NCBI RefSeq assembly: GCF_000422845.1
Contig: NZ_AUGV01000004.1
Span: 1-64,000, forward strand
Direction: 5' to 3'
From: Oceanobacter kriegii DSM 6294
GTDB lineage: Bacteria; Pseudomonadota; Gammaproteobacteria; Pseudomonadales; Oceanobacteraceae
DNA length: 64,000 nt
The position numbers and the translations under genes are program-made. This document shows, piece by piece, positions 1 to 7,801 of this stretch (position 1 is the first letter of the stretch; the number at the start of each line of letters is the position of its first letter). The notes under the pieces are model-generated. The model was not told where the DNA came from. It searched no databases and saw only the letters and a program-made list of their open reading frames with translations.

Positions 1-1
1 C

Positions 2-213
2 CGGTTTATCCCCGTGGGTACGGGGAACGCACAGTGATCAGCGCATCGGAATTCATGTAGCCCGGTTTATCCCCGTGGGTACGGGGAACGCTCGATCTGG
101 TTCCCGCGCCTCAGCGGGAATCGCGGTTTATCCCCGTGGGTACGGGGAACGCCTACCAGCTCCATGGCATTTGCAGACGTATCGCGGTTTATCCCCGTGG
201 GTACGGGGAACGC
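2..213 (-). CRISPR. Type I-E CRISPR array, leader-proximal end (4 repeats, 3 spacers)
   Basis: Four identical 29-nt repeats lie at 2-30, 63-91, 124-152 and 185-213, separated by three 32-nt spacers (31-62, 92-123, 153-184), so the period is 61 nt. Read on the minus strand, the repeat starts GCGTTCCCCGT and ends GGGGATAAACCG. It has a 6-bp stem (CCCCGT/ACGGGG), a 4-nt ACCC loop and the ATAAACCG 5' handle typical of type I-E crRNAs. The AT-rich leader lies beyond 213, so transcription runs toward position 1 and the spacer at 153-184 is the newest. The array continues out of the window on the left, so its full length is unknown. None of the repeats seen is degenerate, which suggests recent activity. 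Confidence 0.98.
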
Positions 214-316
214 TCTAAATGTATATGGTTGATTTTCAAAAGAAAATATCTTCTCCGAAAATCTACCAACAATTTCCGCATTATTAAGGAGCTTTTGGAC
301 AGGCGTTCGACGTGAG
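214..316 (-). promoter_or_regulatory. CRISPR leader with candidate promoter
   Basis: This AT-rich stretch between the cas2 stop and the first repeat is the expected leader. On the minus strand TTGTTG (267-272) and GATATT (245-250) are 16 nt apart and form a plausible -35/-10 pair, giving a start about 25 nt before the first repeat. AATCAACCATATA, about 18 nt from the repeat, resembles the IHF consensus WATCAANNNNTTR with one mismatch. IHF bends the leader during type I-E spacer integration. The leader call is firm. The promoter and IHF calls are inferences from short motifs. Confidence 0.6.
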
Positions 317-1533
<1,217 letters not shown>

Positions 1534-1568
1534 GATCGCGTCCTTGCGAGAATGAACAGTGATTGCGT

Positions 1569-1853
1569 CTAGCGCGGTGTAACACTCAGATTCAGATTGA
1601 GCACTTGAGTAAGTGCCAGCAGGGTTTTCAGCGTCGGATTACCCTGTTCACTGAATGTTTTATACAGTTGCTCCCGCGATAAGCCAGTTTGATCGGCTAC
1701 ACTGCTCATGCCTTTAGCGCGGGCCACCACGCCCAGGGCTTTGGCAATATAGGCCGCATCCGCAACAGCCAGGGCTTCGTTCAAAAACTCGGCAATGGAT
1801 TCCGGAGTTTCCAGAAACTCTGCTGGATCAAATTCAGTGAATGTTTGGGTCAT
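1569..1853 (-). CDS. Antitoxin, helix-turn-helix addiction-module antidote
   Basis: This 94-residue protein (MTQTFTEFDPAEFLETPESI...) has the D-P-A-E-[FY]-L-E-T start and the C-terminal Xre-like helix-turn-helix (KGMSSVADQTGLSREQLYKTFSEQGNPTLKTLLAL) of the probable addiction module antidote family (TIGR02684 type). Such antitoxins neutralise the paired RelE-fold toxin and repress their own operon. I chose the internal ATG at 1853 because GGAGA lies 8 nt before it. An upstream ATG at 1868 would add METIP. Either start overlaps the 3' end of the toxin gene, the toxin-first order usual for this family. It sits between cas6e and cas1. Confidence 0.85.
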   Translation of the reverse strand: MTQTFTEFDPAEFLETPESIAEFLNEALAVADAAYIAKALGVVARAKGMSSVADQTGLSREQLYKTFSEQGNPTLKTLLALTQVLNLNLSVTPR

Positions 1854-2166
1854 GGGAATTGTCTCCATCAGCTTGCCAGTCCATCAATAAAGACTGAGCC
1901 TTGGTTATGTCTCTCGACTGGGTGGACTTGCTGCCTGCGATTAGTAGCAACACCAACTCATCGCCGCTTTGGTGAAAATACACTCGGTAACCAGGCCCAA
2001 AGTGAATCCGCAGTTCGGACACCCCTTTACCAAGATACTTCACATCACCCGGCCAACCACACGCGAACTGATGAACCCGCGAGATAATCTTTGCCTTGCC
2101 GCGCTCATCCTTGAGCTTTTTCAACCAGCGTTTGAACAGATCAGACTGAACAACTCGTATGGCCAT
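1834..2166 (-). CDS. RelE/HigB-fold addiction-module toxin
   Basis: The 110-residue basic protein (MAIRVVQSDLFKRWLKKLKDERGKAKI...) matches the probable addiction module killer family (TIGR02683 type). It has the F-x-x-W-L-x-x-L-K-D start, a central G-x-G-V-x-E-L-R-I-x-x-G-P-G-Y-R-V-Y core and a strand (LVLLLIAGSKSTQ). The Arg/Tyr-rich GPGYRVYF segment is where RelE-like ribosome-dependent mRNA interferases carry active residues. AAGGA lies 7 nt before the ATG. The antitoxin gene overlaps its 3' end. The insertion splits the Cascade genes from cas1-cas2. Toxicity is inferred from the family and cannot be read from sequence. Confidence 0.85.
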   Translation of the reverse strand: MAIRVVQSDLFKRWLKKLKDERGKAKIISRVHQFACGWPGDVKYLGKGVSELRIHFGPGYRVYFHQSGDELVLLLIAGSKSTQSRDITKAQSLLMDWQADGDNSHDPNIH

Positions 2167-2192
2167 AATTCTATCCTTGAATGCGTCCTGAT

Positions 2193-2210
2193 TGTAGTTT
2201 TAAAACTACA
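2193..2210. promoter_or_regulatory. Perfect palindrome upstream of the toxin gene (candidate operator)
   Basis: TGTAGTTTTAAAACTACA is an 18-bp perfect palindrome located 27 nt before the toxin ATG, in the 57-nt gap after cas6e. On the minus strand TTGATA (2222-2227) with a TTTAAA 17 nt on forms a plausible promoter whose -10 lies in the palindrome. Antitoxins of this class usually autorepress by binding such a site. The operator role is inference. Confidence 0.6.
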
Positions 2211-2223
2211 TCCTACCTGGATA

Positions 2224-2979
2224 TCAAACCCGCCTCACCAACCACATCCCGCAGCCAAAACCTTTGGATTTTCCGACACCTTTGTACAGTGCCTGTAAAA
2301 ATCGCTCTGGATCAGTCACAGTCAACAAGCCCTGATAATCGACCGAGGAATAACGAATGGGCCGCCCTTGTTCGTTTTTACGCTCACCTTCCAGAGCCTT
2401 TTTGCGGGCTAATCGATGCTGGGTATAACTTTCAATCTCCGGTTGACTATCCAGTTGAACTCCCCAATCAGCCAATCTCTCAGGGCTGGAAATCCAGGCC
2501 TGAGCAGCGTGCTCAGCGGCCAGTTTTTTGGCTTCCTTGAGGCGCTCTGGTGAAAGCCCTTCAGGATCGACCTTGCGCTTGGCATCCATAAGTACGTCAT
2601 GCCGCTTGCGAATGCCCTGCTCATCCCGGCTACTGGTGACCGGATTAACCCGGAGTTTGAACGCCAACCGATCGCCAGCCGAGAGTCTGGGTTCATAGTG
2701 TTTGGTCTGGCAGTTGAAGGGCGTGCCCTTTGCTTCCGGCGGGTGTTCAGACAGCACATAAAATTCAGGGAAGCCCTGAGAATTAGTTTCTTCCCGGTAC
2801 AGAAACGGGCGTTGAAGCTGTTCTTTTGCTTTCGACGGTTGTTGGGTCCAGCTCTTGGTATAACCCGGAAACAATTGCCACAGCAGCTGGTGGATAATGT
2901 AGGAGTCCCGATTTTTGAAATCTGCCAACAGCGTCGACAACTCCAGCGCATTGGCCACGGTCACTTTGGAAAAATACAT
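2224..2979 (-). CDS. cas6e: crRNA-processing endoribonuclease Cas6e (CasE/Cse3)
   Basis: The 251-residue Cas6e starts at MYFSKVTVANALELSTLLADFK. It carries the family signature near residues 24-36 (DSYIIHQLLWQLFPG), with the histidine corresponding to the catalytic His of Cas6e. The C-terminal glycine-rich loop (LYKGVGKSKGFGCGMWLVRRV) is the conserved G-rich RNA-binding end. It cuts pre-crRNA at the base of the repeat hairpin, leaving the ATAAACCG 5' handle, and stays on the crRNA 3' end in Cascade. The ATG overlaps the cas5e stop (TAATG). It should also process the crRNA-like RNA at 7684-7762 if that is transcribed. Confidence 0.95.
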   Translation of the reverse strand: MYFSKVTVANALELSTLLADFKNRDSYIIHQLLWQLFPGYTKSWTQQPSKAKEQLQRPFLYREETNSQGFPEFYVLSEHPPEAKGTPFNCQTKHYEPRLSAGDRLAFKLRVNPVTSSRDEQGIRKRHDVLMDAKRKVDPEGLSPERLKEAKKLAAEHAAQAWISSPERLADWGVQLDSQPEIESYTQHRLARKKALEGERKNEQGRPIRYSSVDYQGLLTVTDPERFLQALYKGVGKSKGFGCGMWLVRRV

Positions 2980-3767
2980 TAGCGCTCCTCCATAAGCGTG
3001 AGCTGATGCTGCTGGCGTTGGCCAAACTGCCAACGGGTGCGGCTGATCGGGTCATCCCAGGGGTGATAAGTCAGGGTGGCGTCATGCTCGGTGCCGTCCA
3101 GTCCATTCAGTTCACCCTGCCAGTAATAGGTACTTTGGCCTTTCAGGGCGAGGCAATACTTGTCAGCTGACCAGGTTGATTTCCCCTTCCCGCTTCTCTC
3201 CTCTTCCACCTCCAAAGTGGTTGCGGTGACATCCGGGAATTTAGTGTCCAACGCCTGCTTCAGCGAGTCGGTTGTTACCAATGTCGGCATCAGCGGCAAG
3301 GCAGGCGGACAGGATTTACGCCCCAGATACAGAGGGAACACCGGGCGCTTGAAGTATTCCTGTATTTGCTTCAGGGTCAGATTCTGAGCACCGTCTTTTA
3401 AATACACCGCCACGATCCAGATACCATCCTGACGGTAGTGACGACTGGATAACACGGTGTTCAGCTTATCGACCGACAGTTCACTTTTGCGGGTGAAGTG
3501 ACGGTGCTTTTTATCCGTCGAGGGAGCCTGAACCGTTTGGTAATCTCGCATCAGGGTGCCCGCGCTGAGCTGCTTTACGGCGATTTGAAGCTCGTCAAAC
3601 AACTGCTGCTGACCTGCATCATCTTCGCGTTCGATACCCATCGCCGCGCCAATTAATCCTAAAATAGCCGCTCGCCCCGGAGCCATGCCGGTGGGGCGCT
3701 CACCGCCTACAGCAGCTTGCCCCCAACTGGCCATCGGCCCATAGAGCCGGAAAACCAGATAGTCCAT
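2979..3767 (-). CDS. cas5e: Cascade subunit Cas5e (CasD)
   Basis: The 262-residue protein starts MDYLVFRLYGPMASWGQAAVGGERPTG, the Cas5e N-terminus, including the A-S-W-G and E-R-P-T-G segments that help hold the crRNA 5' handle. Cas5e caps the 5' end of the Cascade backbone and contacts Cse1. The chosen ATG is 1 nt after the cas7e stop, and its own stop overlaps the cas6e ATG, giving tight coupling. A longer reading to 3797 would overlap cas7e and has no support. Confidence 0.95.
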   Translation of the reverse strand: MDYLVFRLYGPMASWGQAAVGGERPTGMAPGRAAILGLIGAAMGIEREDDAGQQQLFDELQIAVKQLSAGTLMRDYQTVQAPSTDKKHRHFTRKSELSVDKLNTVLSSRHYRQDGIWIVAVYLKDGAQNLTLKQIQEYFKRPVFPLYLGRKSCPPALPLMPTLVTTDSLKQALDTKFPDVTATTLEVEEERSGKGKSTWSADKYCLALKGQSTYYWQGELNGLDGTEHDATLTYHPWDDPISRTRWQFGQRQQHQLTLMEER

Positions 3768-3768
3768 A

Positions 3769-4833
3769 TCAGTTCTCCGCGCGACAGGCACCGACAAATT
3801 CCAGCAGTTCTTTAAGCGAACCGGAGCCAGTTACTGCGTTCAGCTGGTAACGATCATCGGCACAGTCGCCGTAAACGCGATCAAAAATCCCGGCCTGATT
3901 GTTCAGCGCCTCAACGGCATTGACGGCCATACCGTCGCCACGGCCTTCGGTTGGTTTCAGGAACGAGACCGACAAGGAACGCGGTTGCTGCGCGCCTTTT
4001 TCCGCCAGCACATAACTGGCGTAAGCCCGGCTGGCGAAGCTGTTTTGATAACCGGTCGGAGAGACTTTTACCGCCGCTTCGGTAAGAGATTGAATCGCCT
4101 GATTGGCCAACTCAACATTACCATTCAGGTTGTCCAGCAACTGATCGGTATTGATGCAGAGGTAGTTGTAGAACAGCGCCGCCGCAAAACCGCGTTCGCC
4201 AATATGAGAGGCACCCAGGTCGTCTTTGCCGTCGTTCAGGTCATCCACAGCGGTGAAGTAATCGTCTTCGATAGCAACCGAATGCACGCTGATGGCGTGA
4301 GCTACCTGACAGGCGGCGTCGACATTTTGATCCGGGCGGGACGCCAGCATCCGACCAAACAGCGCGATATCGACATCCATACGGTCTTTGCGCAGCAGCT
4401 CCAGCTCTTCTTTTTCCGGCTCCCGTTGTTCTTCCGCCAGCTTCGCAGCCAATGCCTTAACAGCATCCAACTCGGCCTGACTAACGTGAACCAGCTGTTC
4501 GATTTCCAGCTCTTCTTTCTTTTTACCCTTGGCTTTACCAAACACATTGGCAATGGCTAACGACCACTCAACAGCCTTTTTCTCTGCAACACCGCCCTTG
4601 GATAGAATATCGAAGACGATCGGGCCGATTTGCTTGGTACGAATACCCTTGTTTGCCCCCAAGGCTTCTTCAAACAGATCGGAAGTACGCCAATGGCGCT
4701 TCAGGCTTTGGGAGCTAACGCGCAGGCGCTCAAAACCCCCCATGCGAGCCGTTTTTGGGCGACCCATGTCGTCACGGTTCAGGTTGCTTGGCGGGTATGA
4801 AGTCAGGATATGCAGTTGGATAAATTGGCTCAT
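3769..4833 (-). CDS. cas7e: Cascade backbone subunit Cas7e (CasC/Cse4)
   Basis: The 354-residue Cas7e begins MSQFIQLHILTSYPPSNLNRDDMGRPKTA with the signature R-x-S-S-Q-S-x-K-R (VSSQSLKRHWRTS) near residues 39-51. Six copies form the helical crRNA-binding backbone. Their thumbs flip out every sixth crRNA base, which is why mismatches at positions 6, 12 and 18 are tolerated. This matters for the pseudo-spacer at 7713-7733. AAGGA precedes the ATG by 9 nt. The length is normal and the insertion around residues 100-140 is lysine/glutamate-rich. Confidence 0.96.
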   Translation of the reverse strand: MSQFIQLHILTSYPPSNLNRDDMGRPKTARMGGFERLRVSSQSLKRHWRTSDLFEEALGANKGIRTKQIGPIVFDILSKGGVAEKKAVEWSLAIANVFGKAKGKKKEELEIEQLVHVSQAELDAVKALAAKLAEEQREPEKEELELLRKDRMDVDIALFGRMLASRPDQNVDAACQVAHAISVHSVAIEDDYFTAVDDLNDGKDDLGASHIGERGFAAALFYNYLCINTDQLLDNLNGNVELANQAIQSLTEAAVKVSPTGYQNSFASRAYASYVLAEKGAQQPRSLSVSFLKPTEGRGDGMAVNAVEALNNQAGIFDRVYGDCADDRYQLNAVTGSGSLKELLEFVGACRAEN

Positions 4834-4851
4834 GATGAATTCCTTTTACAT

Positions 4852-5601
4852 TTATTTGGATGGTTTGGCACTGGCAGCGGCGTAGTATTCGGAAGCCCAT
4901 TTCAGGGCAATGCGTTTTTCAACTTCGCGTGGAATGCGGTCATGGTATTCGGCAAACCAGCAGAGAATATCGTCGGCAAGACGGGCAATGGGCGCATTAC
5001 GCTTCAGACGTTTCACCAGTCGGCGCATCAGCATCAGAAATTCTTCGTCCGTGTCTGCGGTTTGCAGCTGCTGGAACCTCAACTCACTGAGATGAGATCG
5101 GCTGCTGTTCTCAACCGGCGTACCCGCCATGCTGGCAATCGAGCGCATGGCTTTATCTTCTTTTTTGTCACTGCCGAAAGGCGGCGTAATGTCGTTGCGA
5201 ACATCGGCAATCACCCCGGCGATACAGGCCCAGGCCAACGGCGCAAAGTGTTTTTTCACGTAGGCCGACGACTCTGGCTTCGTCTTATCTGTCTCCTGGT
5301 CCGCTTCCGGCGCATTCTCATCTACTTCCGGATTGATGGCGAACCAAAGCGCACGATAGCCATCGGTCATCATCAAGGTTGGCAAGGTGTCGGCCCGACA
5401 CAGGCGTGCTCGTTGACCTGAAGGTGCCGGAGCCATGTTCTTATCGCGTAGCTCAGTGATACTGGCGTTCATAGCGAAATGCCACTTTCTGAGCTGGTCA
5501 GACTCATGTTTGGTGAGGTGTTGGCAGTACGGAACCCTGTCATTGGGGTTTGGCTTTTTATTTACCTTCTGATTGGTTTTCACCTCTGTATCTTGCGTCA
5601 T
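4852..5601 (-). CDS. cse2: Cascade small subunit Cse2 (CasB)
   Basis: The 249-residue, helical, basic product has the Cse2 pattern L-R-K-W (DQLRKWHFAMNASITELRDKN) near 36-56 and a C-terminal R-L-V-K-R-L-K segment. Two copies line the belly of Cascade and stabilise the R-loop. At 249 residues it is longer than the E. coli protein (about 160), with extra charged segments near residues 1-30 and 95-115. The ATG overlaps the cse1 stop (ATGA). Confidence 0.9.
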   Translation of the reverse strand: MTQDTEVKTNQKVNKKPNPNDRVPYCQHLTKHESDQLRKWHFAMNASITELRDKNMAPAPSGQRARLCRADTLPTLMMTDGYRALWFAINPEVDENAPEADQETDKTKPESSAYVKKHFAPLAWACIAGVIADVRNDITPPFGSDKKEDKAMRSIASMAGTPVENSSRSHLSELRFQQLQTADTDEEFLMLMRRLVKRLKRNAPIARLADDILCWFAEYHDRIPREVEKRIALKWASEYYAAASAKPSK

Positions 5602-7241
5602 GCAGACACCCCCTGTGTTTGCTCGGATACAATTTTGTAGTCGGTTTTGAATTGTTGAATGGGTTTTTTACTACGATATAACCAGCCCCGCAGGATATTG
5701 CGGGCCTCTATTTTTTCGCTCATTTCTCTGGGTTCGGGTTCACTGGAAAGCACCAGTTCATCGAAGATTTCCAGCGAAATGGCCTGCATGGCCAACAACC
5801 AGCGCTTGGCCATCTCGGGCGTCAAAATCAATTCATCCGGTTTGGCGCTGGCTTGATCCGCCAGAGAACTTACAGCCTGAAAAAACACCGGCTCGGTACG
5901 CTGCCAGAACATCAAATCGATAAAACTGAAGTCCCCTTTCGCATCGTCAGAGCGTTTGAACCAGGCTCTTTTCACTTGCGTTCGCACCTGCTTGCCCATG
6001 TCGTGCGCCAGTGTTTGCAGCGCAGACACCTCACTAAAGAAGTCCTCTTCCAGTCCAGCTGGCATAGCCGCAAAGGGCATTTCGGTGCTGTAAAAACCAC
6101 GCGGTTTCATGTTGTCCATATCGTAGGCAAACGACCAAAGCCGCAGCTGGGCTTTCAGGTCATCGTCCAGATACTCTGAGAGCTGATGCATATGGCTCAC
6201 CACCAGCGCCGAGTTATGCGCCTGACTGTCTGGTCGAGCAAAACGCAGGATTTCCCACTGCTTGTAGGTAATACCGCCTGGCTGGCCCTTGATAGAGAGG
6301 TATTCATCGTCCGGCTTTTTCGGGTCGCCTCGATAGGGCGTAAAAGGATGTGTCCGCCAGTCGCCGCTGTAGTTATTGCCGTAATTCTGCGTGCGATAGC
6401 TACTGACCAGCTGTGCGGCTGCTTCGCCGGAAATATCACAACTGCCTGAGCGGTCTTCGATATTCAAACGAATACGTCGTGGCATAGCCCAATAGCGATG
6501 TAATGGATGGACATCTGTGGGCAGAATCACCGCCTTCTTTTCGCTGGTAACAGTCGGGGCCAACCAGGGGAAAACCGAGCCATCGCTAAAATCCGGATTT
6601 GTCCAATCCGCCTTGCTGTTGTCAGCCAGCCATTCCTTGCTCATCACGTTCAGCCAAAGCTTTTGCCATAAACAGGCATCCGGCTGGTTGGATAGCACCA
6701 GGGTCGATAAGGGGCCACCGCCTCTCAAGCCAGTTCGGTGGCCCTGCCCGCCAGATGGCGCGTTGATCTGCAAGGTAAACAGCGCCAGTGCCGCCATCGG
6801 CAACGACATTTGTTCCACAAAGCCGCGCTTGATGAAGAAATCGGTATTCAACTTGATGCCGTTATCACCCGGCGCTTCGATCAACAACGAAGTCGCCGCA
6901 CTGGGCTTAGCAGACTCCAGAGGATCAAAATCCTGCATAAACAGTGGGCTTTCCGGCTTTTCACCGATCAAATTAAAAGCATGCTCAATCTGGCTGAAGG
7001 CTTTTGAAAATTCTTCGGGAGAAGGCGGTTCTTCGAATTTGTCGAGCCAATCGTCCGAGTCTTCTGGAGCCAATACAGTTTGCAGCACACCGACAATGAG
7101 CTGATAGGCAGCGCCCTGAAAATCAGCGCGAGGTAGATTCAGATTGGTAATTTTGGGGTCGCCGATATCAGCGAGTGAAATGGTTTTGGCTTCACCGTTT
7201 GAACAGATAACGGGGAGCCAAGTCGTTGCAAGAATATTCAT
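5598..7241 (-). CDS. cse1: Cascade large subunit Cse1 (CasA/Cas8e)
   Basis: The 547-residue large subunit starts MNILATTWLPVICSNGEAKTISLADI, typical for Cse1. It includes the LPRADFQGAAYQLIVGVLQTVLAP block and the family segment SGGQGHRTGLRGGGPLSTLV near residues 160-180. Cse1 reads the PAM (AAG in E. coli) and recruits Cas3. I chose the ATG at 7241 because AAGGATGGA lies just before it. A reading from 7307 has no such site. The gene heads the Cascade block and follows a gap of about 560 nt that contains the crRNA-like RNA and a candidate minus-strand promoter, so its transcription may be subject to that RNA. Confidence 0.95.
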   Translation of the reverse strand: MNILATTWLPVICSNGEAKTISLADIGDPKITNLNLPRADFQGAAYQLIVGVLQTVLAPEDSDDWLDKFEEPPSPEEFSKAFSQIEHAFNLIGEKPESPLFMQDFDPLESAKPSAATSLLIEAPGDNGIKLNTDFFIKRGFVEQMSLPMAALALFTLQINAPSGGQGHRTGLRGGGPLSTLVLSNQPDACLWQKLWLNVMSKEWLADNSKADWTNPDFSDGSVFPWLAPTVTSEKKAVILPTDVHPLHRYWAMPRRIRLNIEDRSGSCDISGEAAAQLVSSYRTQNYGNNYSGDWRTHPFTPYRGDPKKPDDEYLSIKGQPGGITYKQWEILRFARPDSQAHNSALVVSHMHQLSEYLDDDLKAQLRLWSFAYDMDNMKPRGFYSTEMPFAAMPAGLEEDFFSEVSALQTLAHDMGKQVRTQVKRAWFKRSDDAKGDFSFIDLMFWQRTEPVFFQAVSSLADQASAKPDELILTPEMAKRWLLAMQAISLEIFDELVLSSEPEPREMSEKIEARNILRGWLYRSKKPIQQFKTDYKIVSEQTQGVSA

Positions 7242-7310
7242 AGAATTCCATCCTTTGATTACATCCATTGCCAACAAGAAAGGAAAGGCATCCTTGCCTT
7301 GGTGCAATTC

Positions 7311-7472
7311 CTACGAGAGCCACTCAGCCAGTTTGGCCAACAAAAAACTGATCACTGAAACCATCACTGCTCGAGGAAGCAAGGGTTTCTTTTTACTAAC
7401 GGTTTCGTCCACTCTTTTGAGTGGACACTTGGGATGTTGGTGTATCTCAATAGTGATGCTAAGCAATGGCAT
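7311..7472 (-). CDS. Small ORF with C-terminal membrane helix (candidate toxin of the CRISPR guard)
   Basis: A 53-residue ORF (MPLLSITIEIHQHPKCPLKRVDE... ending ISFLLAKLAEWLS) starts at ATG 7472, preceded by GGAGA at a good distance (GGAGATTTAATG). The middle is lysine-rich and the last 20 residues form a hydrophobic helix. It lies downstream of the TATAAA promoter covered by the pseudo-spacer target and ends 69 nt before cse1. Upstream on the same transcript, ATG 7555 opens a 10-residue ORF (MLLVPAIGAF). The reading continuous with that one is a longer hydrophobic frame ending at 7523. One added base in the GGGG run would join the two frames, so a decayed membrane gene is an alternative. I recognise no family. 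Confidence 0.4.
   Translation of the reverse strand: MPLLSITIEIHQHPKCPLKRVDETVSKKKPLLPRAVMVSVISFLLAKLAEWLS
7407..7426. repeat. 20-bp inverted repeat inside the small ORF
   Basis: GTCCACTCTTTTGAGTGGAC has perfect 8-bp arms around TTTT. It falls inside the 53-residue ORF, so it would form a stable hairpin in the minus-strand mRNA. Its outer six bases are the half-sites of the palindrome at 8591-8606 in the opposite order. A shared binding protein or a translation-controlling hairpin are both possible. Confidence 0.5.
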
Positions 7473-7585
7473 TAAATCTCCGAAGGTTGCCAATAGAAAT
7501 GCCCAGCCGCCGACACTACAGCTCAAAATGCCCCAATAGCTGGTACGAGCAACATCAAAACACAGAACACCACACCAATCAATGT

Positions 7586-7615
7586 TTTATAACCAGATGC
7601 TTTTGTCTTATTAAA
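7586..7615 (-). promoter_or_regulatory. Minus-strand promoter overlapping the pseudo-spacer target
   Basis: On the minus strand TATAAA (7586-7591) is a good -10 box, with a weak -35 (TTTAAT, 7610-7615) 18 nt upstream and a TG just before the -10. Transcription would start near 7579 and run toward the short ORFs and cse1. The 21-nt region 7586-7606 is the best match to the pseudo-spacer at 7713-7733. It is preceded by AAG at 7609-7607, the canonical type I-E PAM. Matches are at spacer positions 1-5, 7-9, 13-16 and 19-21, and mismatches at 6, 10-12, 17 and 18. Cascade bound here would block the -10 element. Confidence 0.65.
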
Positions 7616-7632
7616 ATTTAAAAGAGTACATT
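7603..7632 (+). promoter_or_regulatory. Candidate promoter for the crRNA-like RNA
   Basis: On the plus strand TTGTCT (7603-7608) and TACATT (7627-7632) are 18 nt apart, in an AT-rich stretch before the first degenerate repeat. A start near 7640 would give a leader of about 45 nt before the repeat hairpin. The hexamers are imperfect, so this is a suggestion only. Its -35 overlaps the PAM side of the target site on the other strand. Confidence 0.35.
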
Positions 7633-7683
7633 TATCTTGCTAACTAGCACTTTCTCTAACACCAGAAAAACATTAGTCTTAGC

Positions 7684-7762
7684 GGCTCCTCCAGCCTGCT
7701 GGAGATAAACCGACAAACGCACTCGGTTGAAAAATGTTCCCCGCACCCTCGGGGATTTTGCT
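7684..7762 (+). ncRNA. crRNA-like RNA: degenerate repeat, 21-nt pseudo-spacer, degenerate repeat (CreA-like)
   Basis: Repeat copy 1 (7684-7712) matches the array repeat at 17 of 29 positions. It keeps the layout exactly: 5 nt, stem CTCCAG, loop CCTG, stem CTGGAG, then ATAAACCG. The stem sequence differs from the array repeat but still pairs perfectly. Copy 2 (7734-7762) matches at 20 of 29, with stem CCCCG/CGGGG, loop region CACCCT and a lost 3' handle (ATTTTGCT). Between them lies a 21-nt pseudo-spacer (7713-7733) starting ACAAACGCA. Cas6e cleavage would give an RNA of about 50 nt with a proper 5' handle. The partial match to 7586-7606 in the same gap indicates self-directed repression, as in CreTA systems. 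Expression is not shown by sequence alone. Confidence 0.8.
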
Positions 7763-7801
7763 ACATGGAAGTAGCTCGTCTCTACCTCCAATTCAGCCCC
7801 C

